NCBI GenBank assembly: GCA_937872275.1
Contig: CALMSE010000022.1
Location: forward strand, 1-7,450
DNA from: an uncultured Leucobacter sp.
Lineage (GTDB): Bacteria > Actinomycetota > Actinomycetes > Actinomycetales > Microbacteriaceae
Direction of reading: 5' to 3'
Length of the DNA: 7,450 nucleotides
The translations under genes and the position numbers were made by a program. How positions within the stretch are numbered: the first letter of the stretch is position 1; every line of letters starts with the position of its first letter. Of the stretch, positions 1 through 6,323 are shown one piece after another. The notes beneath the pieces were generated by a model. The model was not told the DNA's origin. It saw nothing but the letters and a program-made list of their open reading frames with translations, and ran no database searches.

Positions 1-243
1 GGCCTCCGGCCGCCTCCGGGCGCCGGTCGCGCACGCGAGCGCCCACCGCCCAGGCGGCGAGGCCGATGCCGGTGAGGAGCAGTGCTCCGGCGCCCCACCA
101 CAGCGCCGAGAGGCTCTGGCCGCCGGCGCGGTCTGCACCGACACCGAGCCGATCACCAGTCCGATCGCGACCCCGGCGCCTCCGACGATGCGCGCGATCG
201 CTCCGAGACGTGATCGCGCGCCTCTCCGACCCCGTGCCCCCAT
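1..243 (-). CDS. Small membrane protein, partial, with apparent frameshift
   Basis: I do not recognise a family. On the minus strand an ATG at 243-241 is preceded by a good Shine-Dalgarno (GAGGGGGAG, about 5 bases upstream). It opens a frame starting MGARGRRGARSR and running into a hydrophobic helix (LGAIARIVGGAGVAIGLVIG, about residues 13-32). Past roughly position 135 this frame stops looking like protein. A second minus-strand frame then gives a convincing helix, SLSALWWGAGALLLTGIG, followed by LAAWAVGARVRDRRPEA, up to the window edge. That second frame has no ATG or GTG of its own further upstream that I could find. The simplest reading is one two-helix membrane protein broken by a one-base indel near 130-150, either a real mutation or a sequence error. 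The 3' end lies outside the window. It is divergent from phosphofructokinase. Confidence 0.45.
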   Translation of the reverse strand, partial: MGARGRRGARSRLGAIARIVGGAGVAIGLVIGSVSVQTAPAARASRRCGGAPEHCSSPASASPPGRWALACATGARRRPEA

Positions 244-406
244 GCGCGCTCCCCCTCTGACTCCGGCCTTCGCCGCGATCCGCCGATCCACCGTACATGC
301 GGGCGGGCGGCGAGGCCGTTAGGGTGGAACGACAGGCGTTCGCCGTCCCGCTCCTGCGCCGCGGAGCCGGGCTCGAACGCGGGGCGCGGGGCGCGGGGAG
401 GCTGCG
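244..406. promoter_or_regulatory. Divergent intergenic region upstream of phosphofructokinase
   Basis: These 163 bases separate two divergent genes and should hold both promoters. The only plus-strand element I can point to is TAGGGT at 320-325, a plausible actinobacterial -10 (TANNNT). No convincing -35 lies 16-19 bases upstream of it. At 378-398 there are three exact tandem copies of CGCGGGG, which run into the Shine-Dalgarno GGGGAGG at 395-401. No stable terminator-like hairpin was seen. Confidence 0.35.
378..398 (+). repeat. Tandem heptamer CGCGGGG x3 abutting the pfkA Shine-Dalgarno
   Basis: Three exact back-to-back copies of CGCGGGG are seen directly. The last copy supplies the first bases of the ribosome-binding site of the next gene. 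A short exact repeat of this kind can change copy number by replication slippage, which here would change leader length without touching the coding frame. Confidence 0.8.
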
Positions 407-1438
407 ATGCGGATCGGGATCGTGTGCTCGGGCGGCGACAGCCCCGGCATGAACGCGGCGATCCGCGGCGCGGTGCTGCGGGGCGTCGAAGTGCACGGTT
501 TCGAGATGCTCGGCTTCGAGGACGGCTGGGCGGGTTTCCACGAGGGTCGCATGCGGCCGCTCGACCGGCTGGCGGTGCGCGGCATCTCGCCGCTCGGCGG
601 CGTCATCATCGGCACGAGCCGGGTGCAGCCCTTCGCGGGCCGTCGCGGCGAGGCCATCGATCTCGCGGAGTTCCGCGGCCGCATGGACGCGTACGGTCTC
701 GACGGCCTCATGCTGATCGGCGGCAACGGCACCCAGACGGTGGCGGCGATCCTGCACGAGCACGGCGTCCCCGTCGTGGGGCTGCCGAAGACCATCGACA
801 ATGATCTCGGCGCCACCGACTACACCTTCGGATTCGACACCGCCGTCTCGATCGCCGCCGAGGCGATCGACCGCCTGCGCACGACGGGCGAATCGCATCG
901 GCGGTGCATGGTGCTCGAGGTCATGGGGCGCGACGCCGGGTGGATCGCGCTGCACGCCGGCATGGCCGGCGGCGCGCAGGTGATCCTGCTGCCGGAGTAC
1001 CCCGAGACGCTCGAGCAGGTCTGCGACTGGGTGCGCGGCGTGAGCGATCGCGGCCGCTCCTCCCTCGTCGTCGTCGCCGAGGGCTTCCGCCTCTCGGGGG
1101 AGCAGACGATCGCAGACGGCATCGACGAGCTCGGCAGGCCCCGGCTCGGCGGGGTGGCCGAGGTGCTCGCGCCGCTCATCGAGCGCTGCAGCGGCATCGA
1201 GACCCGGGCCACGGTGCTCGGCCACGTGCAGCGCGGCGGCACGCCGACCGCGTTCGACCGGGTGCTCGCGGCCCGCACCGGCATCGCCGCGGCCGACGCG
1301 GCGCTGCGCGGCGAGTGGGGCACCATGGCGGCCCTGCACGGGCAGGAGATCGAGATGGTGACGCTCGACAGCGCGGTGAACCGCCTGAAGACGGTGCCCG
1401 AGGGGCGCTACACCGAGGTGCGTCTCAACTTCGGGTGA
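407..1438 (+). CDS. pfkA: 6-phosphofructokinase, actinobacterial group III type
   Basis: Phosphorylates fructose 6-phosphate to fructose 1,6-bisphosphate in glycolysis; cytosolic and normally tetrameric. The 343 residues are the usual length for the single-domain family. Visible motifs in order: nucleotide-binding GGDSPGMN (9-16), GGNGT (105-109), catalytic PKTIDND (127-133; D131 is the expected base), MGR (173-175) in the sugar-phosphate site, PEYPE (186-190 region) and LGHVQRGG (271-278). Gly108 at the position equivalent to E. coli Gly104 favours ATP as phosphoryl donor. Lys128 (E. coli Gly124) is the residue found in pyrophosphate enzymes, but the Gly/Lys pair is known from Streptomyces ATP enzymes. 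The oddity is Asn107, where Asp or Glu is usual. The ATG at 407 is supported by GGGGAGG at 395-401 with a 5-base spacer. It is convergent with the mycoredoxin gene. The ATP assignment is inferred from two residues. Confidence 0.95.
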   Translation: MRIGIVCSGGDSPGMNAAIRGAVLRGVEVHGFEMLGFEDGWAGFHEGRMRPLDRLAVRGISPLGGVIIGTSRVQPFAGRRGEAIDLAEFRGRMDAYGLDGLMLIGGNGTQTVAAILHEHGVPVVGLPKTIDNDLGATDYTFGFDTAVSIAAEAIDRLRTTGESHRRCMVLEVMGRDAGWIALHAGMAGGAQVILLPEYPETLEQVCDWVRGVSDRGRSSLVVVAEGFRLSGEQTIADGIDELGRPRLGGVAEVLAPLIERCSGIETRATVLGHVQRGGTPTAFDRVLAARTGIAAADAALRGEWGTMAALHGQEIEMVTLDSAVNRLKTVPEGRYTEVRLNFG

Positions 1439-1491
1439 TCCGGCGAGCGGCGGTGGGACCCCGGTCCTGCGGCGGGCTCAGGGCGAGGGCC

Positions 1492-1764
1492 TCAGGCGGC
1501 GAGGCGCTGCTTGACGTCGTTCAGCGAGGGGTTCGTCGCGGCCGTGCCGTCGGGGAAGACCACGGTGGGAACGGTCCGGTTGCCGCCGTTCAGCTCCTCG
1601 ACCAGCTCCGGGGTGCCGGGCGTCGACTCGATATCGACCTCGGTGTAGCCGATGCCCTCGCTGTCGAGCATCTTCTTGAGGCGCTTGCAGTAGCCGCACC
1701 ACTCGGTCGAGAACATCGTGATGCTGCCCGTCGCGGGCACGAAGTCGGTGAGGGACGCGCTCAT
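1492..1764 (-). CDS. mrx1: Mycoredoxin (glutaredoxin-like, mycothiol-dependent)
   Basis: A 90-residue thioredoxin-fold protein. Mycoredoxins reduce protein-mycothiol mixed disulfides in the actinobacterial cytosol, with electrons from mycothiol and mycothione reductase. Visible motifs: the redox motif WCGYC with Cys23 and Cys26, the cis-proline segment TVPTVVFPDG (64-73, cis-Pro at Pro66) and the ATNPS element (76-80). The GGNR...VPT...DGT..TNP pattern closely follows Corynebacterium and Mycobacterium Mrx1. The commoner motif there is CPYC, so Gly24 in place of Pro is a mild variation. The ATG at 1764 is preceded on the minus strand by GAGGAGTGA, a strong Shine-Dalgarno. The gene is monocistronic as far as can be seen, converging on pfkA with 53 bases between the stop codons and diverging from the phosphate transporter. 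Confidence 0.93.
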   Translation of the reverse strand: MSASLTDFVPATGSITMFSTEWCGYCKRLKKMLDSEGIGYTEVDIESTPGTPELVEELNGGNRTVPTVVFPDGTAATNPSLNDVKQRLAA

Positions 1765-1794
1765 GATTCACTCCTCGGGGGTCGATCCGCTTCG

Positions 1795-1800
1795 ATCCTA
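1795..1800 (-). promoter_or_regulatory. mrx1: Candidate -10 element for mycoredoxin
   Basis: On the minus strand TAGGAT reads from 1800 to 1795, about 30 bases upstream of the mycoredoxin ATG. It fits the TANNNT -10 pattern of actinobacterial housekeeping promoters. No clear TTGACA-like -35 is present at the expected distance, so this rests on the -10 alone. Confidence 0.3.
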
Positions 1801-1896
1801 CTCCTGCGCGGCCGGCGGATCCCGCGTGCCCGGGTCGCGAGCGCCGCGGCGCGGGCGCGGCGGCTGAGAAGCGCCTACCGACACCCCGCATCCGAC

Positions 1897-1926
1897 TTGA
1901 CCAGGGCGCCGCAGGATTGCGAAGAT
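1897..1926 (+). promoter_or_regulatory. pit: Candidate promoter for the phosphate transporter
   Basis: TTGACC at 1897-1902 matches five of six bases of the -35 consensus. With an 18-base spacer it is followed by GAAGAT at 1921-1926 as a weak -10. A start near 1933 would place the Pho-box-like repeat at 1945-1966 in the early transcribed region, where a bound protein would be expected to block rather than activate transcription. An alternative is that the repeat activates a second promoter using CATTCT at 1996-2001 as its -10. Confidence 0.35.
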
Positions 1927-1944
1927 GAATTGCGCGCAGGCGCG

Positions 1945-1966
1945 GGTGAACTCCCGGTGAAATCCC
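1945..1966 (+). promoter_or_regulatory. Pho-box-like tandem 11-bp operator
   Basis: Two tandem 11-base units are seen: GGTGAAC-TCCC (1945-1955) and GGTGAAA-TCCC (1956-1966), differing at one base. On the opposite strand the core reads GTTCACC and TTTCACC. This is the conserved 7-base core plus 4-base spacer reported for PhoP (PhoR-PhoP) direct-repeat sites in Streptomyces. It lies just upstream of the phosphate transporter, the expected kind of target. That PhoP or a RegX3-like regulator binds here is inferred from sequence and context. Confidence 0.6.
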
Positions 1967-1968
1967 GG

Positions 1969-1992
1969 GGTGCCGCCCCGTGAGCGGGCACC
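1969..1992 (+). other. Leader hairpin upstream of the phosphate transporter
   Basis: GGTGCC (1969-1974) pairs with GGCACC (1987-1992). GC (1975-1976) pairs with GC (1984-1985), leaving one bulged G at 1986 and a 7-base loop CCCGTGA. The stem ends 14 bases before the GAAAG ribosome-binding site. There is no T-run after it, so it is not a conventional terminator. It may form in the leader mRNA or simply be part of the operator DNA. Confidence 0.35.
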
Positions 1993-2017
1993 GCTCATTC
2001 TCGAACGAAAGACGCCG

Positions 2018-3402
<1,385 letters not shown>

Positions 3403-3406
<4 letters not shown>

Positions 3407-3696
3407 TCGACTGGATGGCCTTCCTCATCGTCTTCGGCTCCTCGCTGCTGGCCGCGAGCGTGCTGGTCGCGCTCTACTCGCTCGGCATCCGCTTTCTCGC
3501 GACGCCCCCGCCGAAGGTGCGGCAGGCCGACGGCAGCTTCGAGCCCGACGGCCCCAGCCGCGACGACGAGGACGACGACGTCGACGATCTCGGGCGCCCG
3601 CGCTGGGCGACGATCGCCGCCTACAGCTGCTTCGGGCTCTCGATCGCCGGGGCGCTGTACGGGATCTACCTGATCGTGCCCGCCCTCCACCGGTGA
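3403..3696 (+). CDS. Small two-helix membrane protein, coupled to pit
   Basis: A 97-residue protein of unknown function. The GTG start at 3403 overlaps the pit stop (GTGA), and the run GGGGG at 3392-3396 may serve as Shine-Dalgarno, so translation is likely coupled. Helix 1 spans about residues 5-28 (MAFLIVFGSSLLAASVLVAL), then comes a hydrophilic loop with a very acidic stretch, DDEDDDVDD (54-62), then helix 2, about 68-93, ending just before a basic C-terminus. A TM-acidic loop-TM protein directly after pit recurs in actinobacterial genomes as far as I recall; a role as partner or modulator of the transporter is inferred from the overlap alone. No catalytic motif is visible. Confidence 0.85.
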
Positions 3697-3698
3697 CG

Positions 3699-3704
3699 TA
3701 CGCT
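3699..3704 (+). promoter_or_regulatory. Candidate -10 for leaderless transcription of the aldehyde dehydrogenase
   Basis: TACGCT fits the TANNNT -10 pattern and ends 6 bases before the A of the ATG at 3711, the spacing expected if transcription starts on the start codon itself. No Shine-Dalgarno is visible in the 14 bases between the previous stop and the ATG (CGTACGCTGACAGC). No good -35 was found, which is common for actinobacterial promoters. Confidence 0.45.
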
Positions 3705-3710
3705 GACAGC

Positions 3711-5105
3711 ATGAGCGACGGACCCATCCCCACCATCGTCGCCGGGCTGCGGCATGGCTTCCGCCAGGGCATCACCCGCCCCGAGTCGTGGCGGCGCGGG
3801 CAGCTCGAAGCCCTGCGCGGCATGCTCACCGAGCGCGCGGCCGACTTTGAGGCGGCCCTCGCCGCCGATCTCGGCAAGTCGGGCACCGAGGCGCAGCTCA
3901 CCGAGATCGGCTTTCTCGTGGGCGAGATCGAGCACGCGCTCGCGCACCTGGCGGCCTGGATGCGGCCGCGCCGCGTCTCAGCCCCCCTCGCGATACAGCC
4001 GGCGTCGGCGCGCGTCGTGCCCGAGCCGCTCGGCGTGGTGCTCGTGATCGCGCCCTGGAACTACCCCCTCATGCTCGCCCTGTCGCCCCTCGTCGGCGCG
4101 ATCGCCGCGGGCGACGCCGCGATCGTGAAGCCGAGCGAGCTCGCGCCCGCGACGAGCGCCGCGCTCGCGCTGCTCCTGCCCCAGTACCTCGACCGCCGCG
4201 CGATCGCGGTCGTCGAGGGCGGCGTGGCCGAGACCACGGAGCTGCTGGCGCAGCGCTTCGACCACATCTTCTACACGGGCGGCGGCCGGGTCGGGCGCAT
4301 CGTGGCGCGGGCCGCGGCCGAGCACCTCACCCCGATCACGCTGGAGCTCGGCGGCAAGTCGCCCGTCTACGTCGACGGCACCGTCTCTCCGGCCGACGCG
4401 GCGAAGCGCATCGCCTGGGCGAAGTTCATGAACGCCGGGCAGACCTGCGTGGCGCCCGACTACGTGCTCGGCACCCGCGAGACCCTCGGCCGCCTCGCGT
4501 CCGCGCTCGCGGACGCGATCCACGACCTCTACGGCAGCGCCGTCGACCGCAATCCCGACTACGGCCGCATCGTGAACGACGCGCAGTTCGAGCGGCTCGT
4601 GTCGTACCTGGGCGACGGCGAGGCGGTGTCGGGCGGCGGGCACGACGCGACCGATCGCTTCATCGAGCCGACGGTGCTCGCGGGGGTGGATCGCGGCTCG
4701 CCCGTGATGCGCGACGAGATCTTCGGGCCGATCCTGCCCCTCGTCGAGGTCGACGGCCTGGACGATGCGATCGACTTCGTCGCGGGTCGCGACAAGCCCC
4801 TCGCCGCCTACGTCTTCAGCGAGGACGCCGCGGCGCGGCGGAGGTGGATCGCCGAGACCAGTTCCGGGGCGCTGACCTTCGGGGCGCCGGTGCTGCAGCT
4901 CACGGTGCCCGATCTGCCCTTCGGCGGGGTGGGCGAGAGCGGCCAGGGCGCCTATCACGGAGAGCGCTCGTTCCGCGTGTTCAGCCACGAGAAGGCGGTG
5001 CTTTCGAAGCCGCTGGCCCCCGACACCCTCGGCCCCACGATCATGCCGCCGTTCACGGTGCGGAAGGACCGGCTCGTGCGGCGCTGGCTGGGACGGCTGC
5101 GGTGA
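3711..5105 (+). CDS. NAD(P)-dependent aldehyde dehydrogenase, class 3 (ALDH3)-like
   Basis: Oxidises an aldehyde to the acid with NAD(P)+; the substrate cannot be told from sequence. At 464 residues it has the short form typical of ALDH3 proteins. Visible motifs: PWNYP with Asn117 (oxyanion), IVKPSE with Lys140 (cofactor phosphate), LELGGKSP with Glu212 (general base), NAGQTCVAPDY with nucleophile Cys246, EIFGP with Glu336, and the C-terminal LPFGGVGESGQGAYHG (402-417) and FRVFSHEK typical of class 3. The cofactor-loop motif reads TGGGRVG (189-195) where TGSTxVG is usual. The ATG at 3711 lies 14 bases after the preceding stop, has no Shine-Dalgarno and has a well-placed -10, so it may be leaderless. 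It could also be read through from the pit transcript. It faces the AraC gene across a hairpin-rich spacer. Confidence 0.93.
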   Translation: MSDGPIPTIVAGLRHGFRQGITRPESWRRGQLEALRGMLTERAADFEAALAADLGKSGTEAQLTEIGFLVGEIEHALAHLAAWMRPRRVSAPLAIQPASARVVPEPLGVVLVIAPWNYPLMLALSPLVGAIAAGDAAIVKPSELAPATSAALALLLPQYLDRRAIAVVEGGVAETTELLAQRFDHIFYTGGGRVGRIVARAAAEHLTPITLELGGKSPVYVDGTVSPADAAKRIAWAKFMNAGQTCVAPDYVLGTRETLGRLASALADAIHDLYGSAVDRNPDYGRIVNDAQFERLVSYLGDGEAVSGGGHDATDRFIEPTVLAGVDRGSPVMRDEIFGPILPLVEVDGLDDAIDFVAGRDKPLAAYVFSEDAAARRRWIAETSSGALTFGAPVLQLTVPDLPFGGVGESGQGAYHGERSFRVFSHEKAVLSKPLAPDTLGPTIMPPFTVRKDRLVRRWLGRLR

Positions 5106-5116
5106 GGCGCTGCAGC

Positions 5117-5160
5117 TCAGCCGGTCCTCGGAGTTCAGCCGGTCCTCGGAGTTCAGCCGG
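5117..5160 (+). repeat. 18-bp tandem repeat, 2.4 copies
   Basis: The unit TCAGCCGGTCCTCGGAGT occurs exactly at 5117-5134 and 5135-5152, followed by the first 8 bases (TCAGCCGG) at 5153-5160. It starts 12 bases after the aldehyde dehydrogenase stop and forms the left arm of a larger inverted repeat. Confidence 0.9.
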
Positions 5161-5205
5161 ACGAAAACCGTGAATTCCACCGGCTGAGTTCCCTGAACCG
5201 GCTGA
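5135..5205. terminator. Compound inverted repeat, probable bidirectional terminator
   Basis: TCAGCCGG at 5153-5160 pairs with CCGGCTGA at 5180-5187 (19-base loop). TCAGCCGG at 5135-5142 pairs with CCGGCTGA at 5198-5205. The two pairs have the same 18-base phasing on each arm, so they can stack as one long interrupted stem. It lies between convergent genes and can fold on either strand's transcript. There is no T-run, so intrinsic termination in the E. coli manner is not shown; many high-GC actinobacterial terminators lack the U-tract. Confidence 0.5.
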
Positions 5206-5212
5206 GATGCGC

Positions 5213-5241
5213 AGCCGGTGCCGAACGGGAGAGCACCGGCT
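5213..5241 (-). terminator. Hairpin at the end of the AraC-family gene
   Basis: AGCCGGTGC (5213-5221) and GCACCGGCT (5233-5241) form a perfect 9-bp stem around an 11-base loop. The outermost base overlaps the AraC-family stop codon (minus strand, 5243-5241). No T-run follows on the minus strand. Position and stability suggest a terminator or an mRNA 3'-end stabiliser for the AraC-family transcript. Confidence 0.5.
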
Positions 5242-6233
5242 CAGCCCAGCAGTCGCAGGGTCTCCGAGGGCTTCTCGCCGAAGGCCTCGCGGTACTCGAC
5301 CGAGAAGCGGCCCAGGTGCCGGAAGCCGCAGCGCAGCGCGACCTCGGTGACGGAGCAGCGGGTGGGGTCGGCCTCCAGCAGCAGCGATCGCGCCGTGCGG
5401 AGCCGGCTTCTGCGCAGCGCCTCCGCGAGGCCCACCCCGAGCTCGCGCTGCACGTTCTCCTGCAGGGTGCGCAGCGGCACGCGCAGCTGCTGCGCGATCT
5501 GCAACGGGCCCGCGTCCAGCGATTCGCGCGAGGCGATGACCTCGAGGAACGCCGAGACGAGCTTGGTGCGGATCGGGCCGGCCGCGGGCTCCGGCTGCGC
5601 CTCGGCGCCGGCCGTCGCGCTCAGCAGCACGCGGGCGATCAGGCCCTCGGCGACGTTGCGGGAGAGGAAGTCGGGGAAGGCGCCGGACGCCCCCGAGTTG
5701 ATGTCGTCGTGCGCGAGTGCGAGCTCGGCGGCGAGGGCGCGGCCGGGAGTCGAGGAGAGGGTGAACGTCGGGGGGAGCGAGAGCTCGGCGCCCGACTCGC
5801 CGAACATCCCGGCGGCCACGCGCTCGGCGAGGCCGTTCGGAATCGAGACGACGAGCTGAGGCGAGCTGTCGAGCCAGTGCAGGCGGAACTCGCGATCGGG
5901 GGGAAGCAGCATCGGGGTGCGCGGGTCGCAGAACCAGTGCTGCTCGCCGATCTGCACGACGGCGTTGCCCCAGAGCGGGAGGCAGACGAGGCGGTGCTCC
6001 CCGAGGGGCTCGGGCGAGATGAGCACCGGGGCGCCGTAGCCGATGTGGTGCAGGCCGACGCCGTCGATGAGGCCCGTCCGCGCGGTCAGGCGGAAATGCT
6101 CGCCGTCCGCCTCGATGCGATGCGGGGTGAACTTGCGGCTCACGATCTCCACGGCGCCGTCGATGTCCGTCGACTCCTCCGTCGGCAGGCGCTCGAGCAC
6201 GGAGGAGAAGGGGTGCGGTGCGGTGCCGGCCAT
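5241..6233 (-). CDS. AraC-family transcriptional regulator
   Basis: A 330-residue one-component regulator. The C-terminal 110 residues carry the two helix-turn-helix motifs of the family: the first at about 243-264 (QIAQQLRVPLRTLQENVQRE), the second at about 294-318. The family signature includes ALRCGFRHLGRFSVEYREAF and the ending GEKPSETLR. Residues about 30-200 resemble the cupin-like AraC-N (AraC_binding_2) effector domain: many short beta-like segments such as LVCLPLWGNAVVQIGE and PMLLPPDREFRLHW. The effector is unknown; regulators of this architecture often sense aromatic or organic acids. The ATG at 6233 is supported by GGGAGGA upstream on the minus strand. It lies 90 bases downstream of the crotonase gene on the same strand, with a strong hairpin between them. 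It probably controls the crotonase, the divergent RidA-like gene, or both. Confidence 0.93.
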   Translation of the reverse strand: MAGTAPHPFSSVLERLPTEESTDIDGAVEIVSRKFTPHRIEADGEHFRLTARTGLIDGVGLHHIGYGAPVLISPEPLGEHRLVCLPLWGNAVVQIGEQHWFCDPRTPMLLPPDREFRLHWLDSSPQLVVSIPNGLAERVAAGMFGESGAELSLPPTFTLSSTPGRALAAELALAHDDINSGASGAFPDFLSRNVAEGLIARVLLSATAGAEAQPEPAAGPIRTKLVSAFLEVIASRESLDAGPLQIAQQLRVPLRTLQENVQRELGVGLAEALRRSRLRTARSLLLEADPTRCSVTEVALRCGFRHLGRFSVEYREAFGEKPSETLRLLG

Positions 6234-6257
6234 CGGATCCTCCCTCGCTTCGTGGAT

Positions 6258-6290
6258 CGCCGGCCGACCGTGCGGAGCCGTCGGCCGGCG
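6258..6290 (-). terminator. 11-bp hairpin between crotonase and AraC genes
   Basis: CGCCGGCCGAC (6258-6268) and GTCGGCCGGCG (6280-6290) form a perfect 11-bp GC-rich stem with an 11-base loop. Read on the minus strand it follows the crotonase stop by 33 bases and precedes the AraC-family ATG by 24 bases. It may end the crotonase transcript or, if the -10-like GATACT (6306-6301) is used, sit at the very start of the AraC leader. There is no U-tract. Confidence 0.5.
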
Positions 6291-6300
6291 CTCCCCTCCC

Positions 6301-6306
6301 AGTATC
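6301..6306 (-). promoter_or_regulatory. Candidate -10 element for the AraC-family gene
   Basis: On the minus strand GATACT reads from 6306 to 6301, close to the -10 consensus, about 70 bases upstream of the regulator's ATG. No clear -35 is visible within 16-19 bases upstream, where the crotonase stop codon lies. Confidence 0.3.
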
Positions 6307-6323
6307 GCGGTGCGAGCCCCCGC

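Noticed and set aside
1456..1467. GGACC-CC-GGTCC as a terminator between pfkA and mycoredoxin
   Set aside because: The stem allows only about four pairs with a realistic loop and there is no T-run, so it is too weak to call.
904..1983. 359-codon plus-strand frame
   Set aside because: It overlaps phosphofructokinase in another frame, then runs antisense to mycoredoxin and into the pit leader. It is Arg/Ala-rich with no motif, a typical high-GC shadow frame.
1970..2017. GTG at 1970 as the pit start
   Set aside because: It would place the leader hairpin in coding sequence and add a polar stretch (MPPRERAPLILERKTP) before a helix that usually begins the family. The GTG at 2018 has GAAAG at proper spacing.
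1921..2017. Riboswitch in the pit leader (FMN or cobalamin type, suggested by GGTGAAATCCC)
   Set aside because: The rest of the conserved helices and loops of those classes is absent. The resemblance is explained by the tandem 11-bp repeat.
3978..5180. 400-codon minus-strand frame opposite the aldehyde dehydrogenase
   Set aside because: An antisense shadow rich in Arg, Gly and His without domain signatures; the opposing frame has all catalytic residues.
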